Position numbers and translations under genes: made by a program. 64,000 bases of DNA from CAYFVU01 sp964346645 (lineage in GTDB: Bacteria > Spirochaetota > Spirochaetia > DSM-16054 > Sediminispirochaetaceae): the NCBI GenBank assembly GCA_964346645.1, contig CAYFVU010000008.1:1-64000 (forward strand). The letters run 5' to 3'. Below the pieces are notes generated by a model. It saw only the letters and a list, made by a program, of their open reading frames with translations. It made no database searches and was not told where the DNA came from. Positions 16,002-24,628 of the stretch are shown one piece after another (the stretch's first letter is position 1; each line of letters begins with the position of its first letter).

Positions 16002-16880
16002 CTATCTGCGCTTGAATATCTTACTCACGTGGAGGTAGGTGTGCTCGGTAAACATCAAGAAAATGCCGCCGAGTACCGTTACGAGACCGATGAGCTGGAG
16101 TCTCGAAAGACCGAAGCCGGGAAGGGCGAGCTTCATGAAGATGATGGGGACGAGAATAAGCGCCACGTTGTGGAATGCGACGAGTGTAGAGGCCCGGGCA
16201 TGTTTGTAGAAGCCCAATTGGGTGAACGAGAAGGCGAGAAGTCCGAAGAGAAAGCTGCCGCCGAAGAATGTCCAGCCCTCGAGGGAATGAGGGATAAACC
16301 TCATCTCGTCGCCGAACTGTTGCCCGATTCCCTTGAAAATGGGATCGAAGGCAGCCGCGCCTCCGGTGAAGAGACCGAAGACCATGCCGATGGGTTTCTG
16401 ATACTTGTATTTCAGCGATAACACGATGAGAACGAGCAGAATGACAAAGTAGGCGATGGTGAAAAAGCCCACACGCTCGAGGATGATCTCCTGCATCGGG
16501 GGGACCTCAACGTTGCCCCGTCCGCCGCCGATGAGGATCGTGCCGACTGCGATGGTCAGTGCCCCGACGTGTTGGAATTTCGAAACCGGCTCGCGGAGCA
16601 CGAACTCTGAGAAGAGCATCATCACCACCAGTCCGAAGCCGAAGGTGGCGGTGTAGTAGGCGGTAGGGGCGTAGAGATTGGCCAGGAGGGCCCAGAGAAA
16701 GCCCAAGTTGTTGAGGATAATGCCCGTTACATACAGCAGGCGCCTCTTTCTCGCCTTACTCACCACTCTTTGAGAAGAAGCTCTGAGTCCTTCTATTCCG
16801 TAGCGTTGAAGTCCCTTTGCAATATGAATCTGTGTCGTCGCAACTATGCCGATTAGAGAGGCGATGACTGTTCCGTTCAT
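16002..16880 (-). CDS. DMT-superfamily (EamA/NIPA-like) membrane transporter
   Basis: A 292-aa polytopic membrane protein with about nine to ten hydrophobic segments in the two-repeat layout of drug/metabolite transporters. One diagnostic area is the helix pair around YYTATFGFGLVVMMLFSEFV followed by GALTIAVGTILIGGG. A cytosolic loop near residues 22-45 is basic. Substrate unknown; NIPA-like magnesium transporters are relatives with similar look. It has its own strong predicted promoter and is divergent from the D,D-carboxypeptidase. Confidence 0.8.
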   Translation of the reverse strand: MNGTVIASLIGIVATTQIHIAKGLQRYGIEGLRASSQRVVSKARKRRLLYVTGIILNNLGFLWALLANLYAPTAYYTATFGFGLVVMMLFSEFVLREPVSKFQHVGALTIAVGTILIGGGRGNVEVPPMQEIILERVGFFTIAYFVILLVLIVLSLKYKYQKPIGMVFGLFTGGAAAFDPIFKGIGQQFGDEMRFIPHSLEGWTFFGGSFLFGLLAFSFTQLGFYKHARASTLVAFHNVALILVPIIFMKLALPGFGLSRLQLIGLVTVLGGIFLMFTEHTYLHVSKIFKRR

Positions 16881-16902
16881 TGTGTACCCATCGGTAGAAA
16901 AA

Positions 16903-16931
16903 ACTATACCTATTTAAGGTCGTGATGTAAA
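16903..16931 (-). promoter_or_regulatory. Predicted promoter of the DMT transporter gene
   Basis: On the minus strand: -35 TTTACA (16931-16926, 5/6), a 17-nt spacer, and -10 TATAGT (16908-16903, 5/6), 23 nt before the start codon. The 12-bp palindrome AAATGTACATTT (16929-16940) overlaps the -35 and may be an operator for the divergent pair. Confidence 0.55.
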
Positions 16932-16977
16932 TGTACATTTCTGCTACTCTTGCAGAAAAATTGGAGTCGGAGGTTAT

Positions 16978-18261
16978 ATGACCAGTTTACGAAAGACGGG
17001 GTCGATAGCAGGCGTATCGATACTCGCTGCGCTCATCATCATCGCTTTTCTCATATTTTCCGCCGATGCCTACAGAGAGCGTGTTATCGCGTCCAACCCG
17101 GCGAAGCTGGAGATAGACGGTGGAGCCCTCCTCGAGCCTGAACTGCTCAGCAGGGCCGCGGTGCTCTACGATGTGCGTACGGGAGAACTGCTCTACGAAA
17201 AAAACGGCGATCTCTCCATTCCACCTGCCTCCATGACGAAGCTCATGACCCTGCATCTCGCCTACCGGGAGATCGAGAGGGGAGAGCTTTCCAGGGACAC
17301 AGAAATCGTGGTGGAAGCTCCCGCGGATTTCCGCAATCAGGCCGCCGGCTCCTCCCTCATGTTCATCGAGGAGGGACAGAGGCTTACCGTGTTCGAGCTC
17401 ATGCGCGGTGTGGCGGTGCCCTCCGGAAACGATGCGGCGGTGGCGCTCGCACGCACGATCTCCGGCACGGTGGAGGCATTCGTGGAGAAGATGAATGCCG
17501 AGGCGGCGCGCATGGAGCTCGAGGGCGTGCAGTTCGTGGATCCGGCGGGAATAGAACCGGAAAACCGGGTGACCGCACGTTCCTTCGGCCGTTTCTGCCG
17601 AACATATATACGGGAGCACCCTTATGCGCTCGAGGAACTCCACTCGCTGCAGGAGTTTACCTATCCCAAAATGAGGAATTTGACGAGAGGCAGCTCGGTC
17701 TACGGCTCGATTACCCAAGAGAACTACAACCTCCTCGTGGGAAGGCACCCCTGGATCGACGGATTGAAGACGGGCTACATCGAGGAGTCGGGCTACAACA
17801 TCGCGGTTACGGCGCAGAAGGAGGGCAGGCGGGTCGTCGCCGTCATAATGGGAGGCCCGGGAGAGTCGACGCGAGAGGGCAATCTCTCCCGGCTCATCGA
17901 CGGCACCAATCTCATATCCTACGGCCTCTACGCCTTCTGTGAACTGGAGCCTAAGATAGAGGAGGAGATGAGCACGGCGGTACATGGTGGTGACGGAGAC
18001 TCGGTGAGGCTGCAGGTACCGCAGATCGAACCGCTACTGCTCCCTGCGAGAGAGGCCGGGGCAGTGCGGCTCGAGCTCCGTCTGCGTGAGCCTCTCTGGG
18101 CCCCGTTAGAAAAGGGGGCCGAAGTAGGAAGCCTCCACCTCATCGGCTCGGAGGGAGAACACGCGCGCTACCCGATTACCGCCGGCGCCTCGGTCTCCCG
18201 CGGCGGTTTTCTCCGTAGAGTGAGGGATTATATAGACGTGGAATTAATACCCAAGCTTTGA
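16978..18261 (+). CDS. D-alanyl-D-alanine carboxypeptidase (serine peptidase S11, PBP5/6 type)
   Basis: A 427-aa penicillin-binding protein that trims the terminal D-Ala of peptidoglycan pentapeptides. All three active-site motifs are intact: SMTK at 85-88, SGN at 149-151, and KTG at 264-266. An N-terminal hydrophobic segment (about 10-28) acts as signal or anchor. The C-terminal 100 residues form the beta domain typical of DacA-type enzymes, but it ends near VRDYIDVELIPKL without an obvious amphipathic anchor, so the N-terminal segment may hold it in the membrane. CGGAGG ribosome site. Confidence 0.92.
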   Translation: MTSLRKTGSIAGVSILAALIIIAFLIFSADAYRERVIASNPAKLEIDGGALLEPELLSRAAVLYDVRTGELLYEKNGDLSIPPASMTKLMTLHLAYREIERGELSRDTEIVVEAPADFRNQAAGSSLMFIEEGQRLTVFELMRGVAVPSGNDAAVALARTISGTVEAFVEKMNAEAARMELEGVQFVDPAGIEPENRVTARSFGRFCRTYIREHPYALEELHSLQEFTYPKMRNLTRGSSVYGSITQENYNLLVGRHPWIDGLKTGYIEESGYNIAVTAQKEGRRVVAVIMGGPGESTREGNLSRLIDGTNLISYGLYAFCELEPKIEEEMSTAVHGGDGDSVRLQVPQIEPLLLPAREAGAVRLELRLREPLWAPLEKGAEVGSLHLIGSEGEHARYPITAGASVSRGGFLRRVRDYIDVELIPKL

Positions 18262-18269
18262 ACCACTCA

Positions 18270-18620
18270 TTAAGGAAAAAACTCTTCGGGCCGTCTCTCT
18301 GGTATGCTCATGGGAGGCTCCCCCTTCGCGGCGTATTCCTCCGAGAGGAAGAGCCCGCAGTAGCAGTGACCGTGCTCCTCTATGTCAGGAGTACTGTAGC
18401 TACATGGGCAGACGATATCGGAATCTTTCTCTCTCTCCCCCCAGCCCTCTCGGCAGGGGCACTGCAGGTAGCCGTACCGTTCATAGTTGAGGAGAAAACC
18501 CTCCACGAGATAGCCGAGGAAGGACTCGTCCTGCACCACCCTCCAGCCGTTTCGCCGGGCGACGTTGTCGATGAATCGGCGGATACGCCGAGCATCCATT
18601 TGCGTTGCGGACATGCTCAT
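18270..18620 (-). CDS. Ferredoxin:thioredoxin reductase catalytic-subunit-like protein
   Basis: A 116-aa iron-sulfur protein. The cysteine pattern CPC (54-56), CPC (71-73) and CYC (86-88) matches the FTR catalytic subunit, which binds a 4Fe-4S cluster next to a redox disulfide. In plant-type FTR the spacing is CPC-X16-CPC-X8-CHC; here it is X14 and X12 and the His of CHC is Tyr. The start at 18620 forms an ATGA overlap with the glutaredoxin gene, which is therefore its likely redox partner. A longer start (18656) would lie inside that gene. Confidence 0.85.
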   Translation of the reverse strand: MSMSATQMDARRIRRFIDNVARRNGWRVVQDESFLGYLVEGFLLNYERYGYLQCPCREGWGEREKDSDIVCPCSYSTPDIEEHGHCYCGLFLSEEYAAKGEPPMSIPERRPEEFFP

Positions 18621-18931
18621 TCCTTCTCGGAAGCGAGATCGAGCATCTTTTCCCACGCCTTCTCTATGAAACCGAGCTGATAGTCCGAGTCGTCGACGAC
18701 GACGGTGGGAAAGAGAGGGCGTTCTCCGAAACGGTCCTTGAACTCATCTTTCAGCCGCTTCTTGTCCCGACCTGAGAGATCGTCTATATAGGCGTACTCG
18801 TAGGCAAGGTCGTGCTTGCCGAGATACTCCATGGCCCGCTTACAGAATGCGCAAGACTTGAGTGCGAGGACCTGAATCTTTTTCTCTTCGTGTGAACCCG
18901 AAACTTCGGTGAAAGTTAACCAATCGAACAT
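18617..18931 (-). CDS. Glutaredoxin-like thiol-disulfide protein
   Basis: A 104-aa thioredoxin-fold protein. The active site CAFC is at 27-30, the cis-Pro is in the segment RPLFPTVVVDD (about 71-81), and the fold pattern fits glutaredoxin. It is preceded by a 17-residue N-terminal extension. It is co-translated with the FTR-like reductase (ATGA overlap). I infer that the reductase passes electrons from ferredoxin to this glutaredoxin in place of NADPH or glutathione. Confidence 0.85.
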   Translation of the reverse strand: MFDWLTFTEVSGSHEEKKIQVLALKSCAFCKRAMEYLGKHDLAYEYAYIDDLSGRDKKRLKDEFKDRFGERPLFPTVVVDDSDYQLGFIEKAWEKMLDLASEKE

Positions 18932-18976
18932 AAGGGTACCTCCTCTTCTCCCTTATCGTAAACGTGAGAATAATAG

Positions 18977-19993
18977 TCAAGATGTAACGAGGGAAGTTCG
19001 TGAGATACTCGCCACCGATTCGCTTCCCGTCATTACCATGCTGTGGAGGAGCTCCTTGCTCAAGCGGGTGAGCTCCGCCTCCACCGCCTCGGCCCCGCCG
19101 CCAATGGCCGCGATGGCGATGGGTCTACCGACGAGAACCGCATCGGCGCCGAGGGCGAGCATCTTGAATACGTCCGTCCCCTGCCGTATTCCTCCGTCTA
19201 CGAGAATCGTGCAGGAGCTCCCTAACGCTTCGGCGATTGAGGGAAGCACTTCGGCGGTGGCCTGCGTCGAGTCGAGTACCCTCCCGCCGTGGTTAGAGAC
19301 CACGATGCCGGATGCACCCGCAGAGACTGCCTCCTCGGCCTCCTCGATGCTCATGATCCCCTTCACGATGAAGGGGATGTCGGCAGAGCCGCAGATCTCG
19401 CGTATCTCGGCGGGAGTCTTCGGGTAGACGTCCTTTCCCATCTCGCTGAGGGTTACAAGGCCCGCCGCATCGACATCCATGCCGAATGCCGGAGCCCCCA
19501 GTGCCTCGATCTCCGCTATTCTCCGCTCTATCAGCTCGGCTCCCCACGGCTTTATAAACGGCAGCGCCTCACCGCCGGCGGCGCTGATCTGCTGCGAGGA
19601 GGCCTGAAAAATCTCGTCGATTTCTCCGTCGCCGGTGCATGCGAGACTGCCGGCCTTGCGGGCGCCCCGCAGCACGGCTTCGAGATATTCGGCTTCGGAG
19701 AGCTCAGCGCTCATGTTGAACCGCACGCCGCCGACAGGGGCGGCGAGTATCGGCATCTCGAGTCTACGGCCGAACAGCTCAACGGATATGTCGGGGCTTG
19801 CCACGTGGTGGAGCGTCTTCATGACGAGAGAAATAGAGGAGAGGGCTTCGACGTTGCGGACAAAGGCCGACCCGGTGCCTGTACCGCCCATGCCGGGCAC
19901 CTCACCTGCGCAGGCGTGTCCGTCGCAGCGCGGACAGACCCGGCAGAACCCCCTCATTCGCTCCCGGGCACGTCTCTTCGTCTCTTCCTTCAT
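18977..19993 (-). CDS. FMN-dependent alpha-hydroxyacid dehydrogenase/oxidase family protein
   Basis: A 338-aa TIM-barrel flavoprotein related to lactate oxidase and IPP isomerase type 2. Barrel motifs include the FMN/catalytic segment SNHGGRVLDSTQ and the phosphate-binding DGGIRQG and ALGADAVLVGRP. An N-terminal Cys cluster (C17, C20, C23, C28; CRVCPRCDGHAC) precedes GEVPGMGG. This variant is known from anaerobes and may bind metal. I use the ATG at 19993 with AGGAGG upstream; longer starts run into galE. Natural substrate unknown. Follows galE by 34 nt. Confidence 0.85.
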   Translation of the reverse strand: MKEETKRRARERMRGFCRVCPRCDGHACAGEVPGMGGTGTGSAFVRNVEALSSISLVMKTLHHVASPDISVELFGRRLEMPILAAPVGGVRFNMSAELSEAEYLEAVLRGARKAGSLACTGDGEIDEIFQASSQQISAAGGEALPFIKPWGAELIERRIAEIEALGAPAFGMDVDAAGLVTLSEMGKDVYPKTPAEIREICGSADIPFIVKGIMSIEEAEEAVSAGASGIVVSNHGGRVLDSTQATAEVLPSIAEALGSSCTILVDGGIRQGTDVFKMLALGADAVLVGRPIAIAAIGGGAEAVEAELTRLSKELLHSMVMTGSESVASISRTSLVTS

Positions 19994-20027
19994 GTGCTGC
20001 GTCCCTCCTGCAATCGAGACGGACTCT

Positions 20028-21005
20028 CTACGATGAAAAGGCTCGGCTATAGACGTCCCAAGTCGACTTGATGATCGAATCGAGACTGCTGTGCTTCGCA
20101 TCCCACCCGAGAAGATCGCGGGCCTTAGAAGATGAGGCAACGAGCTTCGCGGGATCTCCCGCACGGCGCGGGTGGACCTTTGCGGGGATATCCCTTCCGC
20201 TCAATCTCCGAGCTGCCTCGAGTATCTGATATACACTCAAGCCGGTTTCGCTGCCGAGATTGACGGTGAGGCTCTCATCCTTTTCGAGGATGTATTCGAG
20301 GGAGCTCACATGCGCCTCGGCGAGGTCGGTTACATGGATGTAGTCTCGAACTCCCGTGCCGTCCTCGGTGGGATAGTCGTCGCCGAAAACGGCGAGCTCA
20401 TCCCGTGTTCCCACGGCAGTCTCCATGACTACCGGGATGAGGTTGGCCGGATTCTTCTCGAGCCCCGTCACACGTGCGAGAGGATCGTAGCCGGCGGCGT
20501 TGAAGTAGCGCAGGGATGCGTAGCGCAGTCCCTCGAGCGTGTCGAACCACTCGAGGTTACGTTCGATCTCCAGCTTGGTAAAGCCGTAGTAGTTCTCCGG
20601 GACCGTGGGGTGCTTCTCGTCGATGGGCAGGTATTCCGGCTCTCCGTAGACCGCCGCCGAAGAGGAGAGGACGAAGCCCTTTACTCCGGCTTTTACCGCC
20701 TCGTCGATGACGCCGAGGGAGCCGCAGATGTTGTTCAGCGCATACTTGCCCGGACGCTGCATCGACTCTCCGGCGGCCTTAAAGGCGGCGAGGTGCACCA
20801 CGCCGTCCCAGCCCTTCTGCAGCACCTCGGCGAGGTAGCTGCGGTCGGATATATCTTCTTCGAAGAATTCGACCCCAGAAGGGAGGTTTTCCCGGAGACC
20901 CGAGGAGAGGTTGTCGTAGATGGCGGTCTCGAAGCCTCTGTCGAGAAAGGCGCGGGTCACATGGGCGCCGATGTAGCCGGCGCCGCCGAGCAGCAGTACC
21001 CTCAT
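20028..21005 (-). CDS. galE: UDP-glucose 4-epimerase
   Basis: A 325-aa extended short-chain dehydrogenase. NAD motif GGAGYIG at 7-13, catalytic SSS region (114-116), and YGFTK (Y140, K144). The segment ASLRYFNAAGYDP, typical of UDP-hexose epimerases, is present. It interconverts UDP-glucose and UDP-galactose for envelope glycans or galactose use. It overlaps the phosphohexomutase by one base (TAATG), so the two together supply nucleotide sugars. Confidence 0.92.
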   Translation of the reverse strand: MRVLLLGGAGYIGAHVTRAFLDRGFETAIYDNLSSGLRENLPSGVEFFEEDISDRSYLAEVLQKGWDGVVHLAAFKAAGESMQRPGKYALNNICGSLGVIDEAVKAGVKGFVLSSSAAVYGEPEYLPIDEKHPTVPENYYGFTKLEIERNLEWFDTLEGLRYASLRYFNAAGYDPLARVTGLEKNPANLIPVVMETAVGTRDELAVFGDDYPTEDGTGVRDYIHVTDLAEAHVSSLEYILEKDESLTVNLGSETGLSVYQILEAARRLSGRDIPAKVHPRRAGDPAKLVASSSKARDLLGWDAKHSSLDSIIKSTWDVYSRAFSS

Positions 21006-22354
21006 TACGCCTCTCCGGTAAAGGATCCGAGGACGCCGCGGATCTCATCGAGCCTCTGTGCGAGTTCCTCCTGCGTCTCCGCCTCGACCACCAATCTGAG
21101 GTAGGGTTCGGTGTTCGATGGTCTCACGTTGAACCACCAAGTCGGATACTCGATGCGGTAGCCGTCGAAGTCGAGGAGGGCCGTCGGCTCCTCCTTCGAG
21201 CTGAAGTGTTCCTTCAGCGCCTCCATGGCGTCGGTCTTACGCTCGATCTTGAAGTTTAATTCTCCTGAATTCGCGTAGTTTCGAATCTCGTCGATGAGGC
21301 TGCTGAAACTCCGCCCCTCGGCCTTGACCTGTGCGGCAACTCTCAACACGAGGAGAGATGCGAGTATACCCGAGTCGCAGTGGTAGAAGTCCCGGAAGTA
21401 GTAGTGACCGGCGAGCTCTCCCCCGTAGATTCCCTCGATCTCCCGCAGCTTGAGCTTCGCGTAGGCGTGCCCTACCTTCCAGGTGAAGGTCTTGCCGCCG
21501 AGCTTCTCCACGTAATCGGATACCGAGCGGCTCGTACGTATGTCCTGTAGCACGTTGCCCTTCTCCTTCTCGAGAAAGTAGCAGCCGAGCACCCCGATTA
21601 TCAGGTCGGGAGGGACGAACTCGCCCTTTTCGTCCACGAACATGACCCGGTCCGCATCGCCGTCGAAGATGATGCCGAGGTCGCTGCCGTTCTCTCGTAC
21701 GGCTTTCTTGAGATCCTCGACGTTCTCCTCCTCGAGCGGATTAGGTGCGTGGTTGGGAAAGCTGCCGTCGAGGTCGTCGTAGAGATAGTGCGGCCTGTCT
21801 CCGAGCAGCTCATGAATGATCAAGGAGGCCATCCCGTTCGAGCAGTCCACCGTCACGTCGAGGCTCCCGAAGCTCTCGGGAACGTAGGAGGCGAGGAACT
21901 CCACGTAGGTCTCTCGGACCGCAAAGGATTTTACCTCTCCCTTCCGCTGCGCCGGCTGTGGTTCCTCCTCCTCTACCATCTTCTGCAGTTCGGAGAGGCC
22001 CGACTCGTAGCCGACCGGAAGTGCTCCCGCCTTGGAGACCTTGAATCCGTTGTACTCCTTCGGGTTGTGGCTCGCGGTGATCTGCACCGACGCAGCAAAG
22101 CCGAAGTGGGCGGTGCCGAAGTAGACCATCGGCGTCGTCGCGAGGCCCATGTCGTACACGTCCGCGCCCGCATCGGTGATACCGGAGGCGAGGGCGGAGA
22201 AGAGCGACTCGCTGCTCGATCTCACGTCTCTGCCGACCAGAACCGCGTCGGCATCGAGTAGACGGGGGAGGAAAAAACCGATCTTGTATGCATCGTCCTC
22301 GCTAAAGTCCTTACCGTAGACGCCCCGTATGTCGTATGCCTTGAATCCTTTCAT
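21005..22354 (-). CDS. Alpha-D-phosphohexomutase (phosphomannomutase/phosphoglucomutase)
   Basis: A 449-aa enzyme moving phosphate between C1 and C6 of a hexose. The phospho-serine is S95 in TASHNPKEYNG, the Mg loop is DGDADR (about 231-236), the sugar loop is GGELAGHYYF, and the C-terminal phosphate loop is RPSNTEPYLR. This is the ManB/AlgC layout. Upstream of galE by overlap, it probably makes glucose-1-P or mannose-1-P for nucleotide sugars. Specificity is not readable. It overlaps the 157-aa gene before it by ATGA. Confidence 0.92.
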   Translation of the reverse strand: MKGFKAYDIRGVYGKDFSEDDAYKIGFFLPRLLDADAVLVGRDVRSSSESLFSALASGITDAGADVYDMGLATTPMVYFGTAHFGFAASVQITASHNPKEYNGFKVSKAGALPVGYESGLSELQKMVEEEEPQPAQRKGEVKSFAVRETYVEFLASYVPESFGSLDVTVDCSNGMASLIIHELLGDRPHYLYDDLDGSFPNHAPNPLEEENVEDLKKAVRENGSDLGIIFDGDADRVMFVDEKGEFVPPDLIIGVLGCYFLEKEKGNVLQDIRTSRSVSDYVEKLGGKTFTWKVGHAYAKLKLREIEGIYGGELAGHYYFRDFYHCDSGILASLLVLRVAAQVKAEGRSFSSLIDEIRNYANSGELNFKIERKTDAMEALKEHFSSKEEPTALLDFDGYRIEYPTWWFNVRPSNTEPYLRLVVEAETQEELAQRLDEIRGVLGSFTGEA

Positions 22355-22824
22355 GTTGTTCTCCCGTTGTGTTCCAGTATAGCCCTGAGTCCATCGTGGT
22401 CGTACATCTCGAAAAACCAGGCGCTGCCGTCCTCGAAGATGAGCGCTTCGGTGCGCTTAGAGAGTACCTTTCGAAGTCCGGCGAGCGGTTCCAGCTCCGA
22501 GGCCTCAGCCTTACTGTTGACCACTCTCTTTGCGTCGGAGGCTGAGATACTGCGCAGCTCTCGGATCGAGGAGAGCGGCGCCTCTATTTTGAACTTCTCG
22601 TATGTATTCTTCTTGCCGAATAATTTGAAGAGAGTGTTCTCCCTTTCGAAATCCTCGAACACGACCTTGCCTGAAACCGCGTAGATCAGTCCTCCGAGCG
22701 AGCGCGTATGTTGGTCTCCGGAGGCTCCGATAAAGAAGGCGTAGGTCTTCCACTCGAGGGGACCGCCGTTTTGCTCCTCCAAGGAGCGAAGGAACGAGTT
22801 TGCATCCATTTCTTCTTCGTTCAT
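22351..22824 (-). CDS. Hypothetical protein, 157 aa, between osmC and the phosphohexomutase
   Basis: A 157-aa soluble-looking protein starting MNEEEMDANSFLRSLEEQ. The start is fixed by ATGA overlaps at both ends: its ATG (22824) overlaps the OsmC stop, and its stop overlaps the mutase start. It contains a beta-rich segment (GGLIYAVSGKVVFEDFERE, about 44-62), a KLFGKKNTYEKFKIEAPLSS stretch, and an acidic C-terminus. No known motif recognised. It is co-translated with its neighbours; function unknown. The same frame is open further upstream, but that part lies inside osmC. Confidence 0.75.
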   Translation of the reverse strand: MNEEEMDANSFLRSLEEQNGGPLEWKTYAFFIGASGDQHTRSLGGLIYAVSGKVVFEDFERENTLFKLFGKKNTYEKFKIEAPLSSIRELRSISASDAKRVVNSKAEASELEPLAGLRKVLSKRTEALIFEDGSAWFFEMYDHDGLRAILEHNGRTT

Positions 22825-23237
22825 ATGTAGCGTATTTCGTAGTCGAGCTCGCTTCCCTTCTTGAGCAGCGCGCTGACCCCGCAGTAGCGTTCCTGAGAGA
22901 GCTGTACCGCCTTTTCGACCTTTCCCTCGTCGAGCCCGTCGTCCTTCTTGAACTCGTAGATGATCTTGATGGAATGGTACTGCTTCGGGTGCTCGTCGGT
23001 GAGCTCTCCCTCCACTTTGACATCGAAATAGCTGTAGGGCTGCTGCATCTTGTTCAGAATCGCGATGACGTCCATGCCGGTGCATCCGGCTAAAGATACG
23101 AGAAGCAAGGGCTTCGGTGTAGGACCCCTGTTCTTTCCTCCCACCGCCTCCGCGGCATCGAGAGTTATCGTGTGTCCGTCGACATCCGCGTCGAAGGCCA
23201 TCCCGTCTCTCCATGTGCAACTTATCGTATGTGACAT
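22821..23237 (-). CDS. OsmC/Ohr-family thiol peroxidase-like protein
   Basis: A 138-aa protein with the two conserved cysteines of the family: C52 in LAGCTGMDV and C119 in RYCGVSA. OsmC proteins reduce organic hydroperoxides; some subgroups have unclear roles. I start at 23237 (MSHTISCTWRDG), which has AGGAGGAGG upstream; the open frame to 23291 has no ribosome site. First gene of a tightly overlapping minus-strand unit with the 157-aa protein, the mutase and galE. Confidence 0.88.
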   Translation of the reverse strand: MSHTISCTWRDGMAFDADVDGHTITLDAAEAVGGKNRGPTPKPLLLVSLAGCTGMDVIAILNKMQQPYSYFDVKVEGELTDEHPKQYHSIKIIYEFKKDDGLDEGKVEKAVQLSQERYCGVSALLKKGSELDYEIRYI

Positions 23238-23326
23238 AATTCCTCCTCCTGTGTGTACCGTTAATATACAGAATAATCCTACCGAGGGCAAAGCGTCGCG
23301 GGAAGGCGGCCGCCGGCGTAATGGGA

Positions 23327-23599
23327 TCAGAGTATGTATCTCACCTCCGGAATGGCGTTGAGTTCGGCGTAGAGGGCGTGCAGCTGCTCAAGACTCTGCA
23401 CGGTCACGGAGGTGCTGAAGCTCACGTATCTATTCTTTCCGCTGAATTTTCTGGTCCACTCCCGCTCGGACAACTGCAGGTCGTCGAATACCTCGTCGAT
23501 TCGCGCCTGCGTGTTCTCCTCTGATCCACTGTCCGTAATTATCTTCATTACCGTCTTGCTCGGGAAGGCGGGATGTTGATTATCGAAGGTTCCTGTCAT
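23327..23599 (-). CDS. DUF493 family protein (YbeD-like)
   Basis: A 90-aa protein with a ferredoxin-like fold and family features: N-terminal FPSKTVMKIITDS, central SGKNRYVSFSTSVTV and C-terminal LHALYAELNAIPEVRYIL. E. coli YbeD is the family representative and lies near lipoate genes; its function is poorly defined. The start at 23599 has GGGAG upstream and fits the family length. Alone, 90 nt before osmC, and divergent from the methyltransferase. Confidence 0.85.
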   Translation of the reverse strand: MTGTFDNQHPAFPSKTVMKIITDSGSEENTQARIDEVFDDLQLSEREWTRKFSGKNRYVSFSTSVTVQSLEQLHALYAELNAIPEVRYIL

Positions 23600-23649
23600 A
23601 GAATGATCTCCCACTATCTGCTCAGAATGAGTGTACCAGGACCGAAGGG

Positions 23650-24600
23650 ATGAACACAAGCCGAATACGCAAGGACTTTGGAAAGCTCCTCAAGAAGAAC
23701 CACCAAGCGATGAGAAGGGCACTGGAGGATACCGGTACGAACTGTTTCAGGGTCTACAACCACAACATAGGCATTATTCCGTGGTATATCGATTTCTACG
23801 ACAGGTACGTGCACATCTCTTCGAAGGATGACGGAAGTGATCCAGAATTGACGCGTCTCGAGCCGGGCTTCCTCGAGGATGTCTCCCGAATGCTCTACGT
23901 CCCGTCGGATCGGATACGCATCAAGCGCCGGCCGAAGCAGGGGCGCACGGTGCAGCACGAGAAGCAATCCGAGGAGCAGCTCTCCCTCTGGGTTCAGGAG
24001 TACGGACTCTGGTTTCTCGTGAATCTCTCCGATTACGTAGACACCGGTCTCTTCCTCGACCATCGGCTTACCCGGCAGTTCGTGCGCCAAGGGGCTATGG
24101 GGACGAGTGTGCTCAACCTCTTCGGCTACACCGGATCCTTCTCGGTAAATGCGGCCGCAGGCGGCGCCTCCGATACCGTGACAGTCGATCTCTCTAAGAC
24201 CTATCTGTCTTGGGCGCAGCAGAATATGGAGCAGAACGGTTTTATCGGCGAGGCCCACCGCTATGTAGAGGAGGATGCGCGCCGCTACCTGCAGGCAGCA
24301 GCCGAACGAGGGGAACGTTATCATCTGATCATCATCGATCCGCCGACCTTCTCGAACAGCCGTAAGATGGAAGGCACTTTCGATGTGCAGCGGGATTACG
24401 TGTGGTTCATCGGTACCGCCCTCTCTCTCCTCACCAAGGAGGGAGCCGTGCTCTTCTCCACCAACAAGTCGGATTTCCACTTCGATCCGGGCAGATTTCG
24501 AGGGGCGAAGTGCCAAGAGATCACGCAAGATACCGTTCCTCCCGATTTTTCCGGGAAGCACAGGCCGCATCGTTGCTGGCTGGTTGCCGGAGCGGGATAA
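23650..24600 (+). CDS. Class I SAM-dependent methyltransferase (RlmI/RlmK-like)
   Basis: A 316-aa methyltransferase. An N-terminal RNA-binding-like region (1-130) is followed by the SAM domain: motif I VLNLFGYTGSFSVNAAAGG (about 155-173), acidic loop VDLSKTYLSWAQQN, and motif IV IDPPTFSNS (about 231-239). This arrangement is that of the RlmK half of RlmL and of RlmI, which methylate 23S rRNA. The exact target is not readable. AAGG close to the ATG; 50 nt from the divergent DUF493 gene; convergent with glnS. Confidence 0.85.
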   Translation: MNTSRIRKDFGKLLKKNHQAMRRALEDTGTNCFRVYNHNIGIIPWYIDFYDRYVHISSKDDGSDPELTRLEPGFLEDVSRMLYVPSDRIRIKRRPKQGRTVQHEKQSEEQLSLWVQEYGLWFLVNLSDYVDTGLFLDHRLTRQFVRQGAMGTSVLNLFGYTGSFSVNAAAGGASDTVTVDLSKTYLSWAQQNMEQNGFIGEAHRYVEEDARRYLQAAAERGERYHLIIIDPPTFSNSRKMEGTFDVQRDYVWFIGTALSLLTKEGAVLFSTNKSDFHFDPGRFRGAKCQEITQDTVPPDFSGKHRPHRCWLVAGAG

Positions 24601-24628
24601 AATCGACGTACCGAAGACCCGCTAACTT

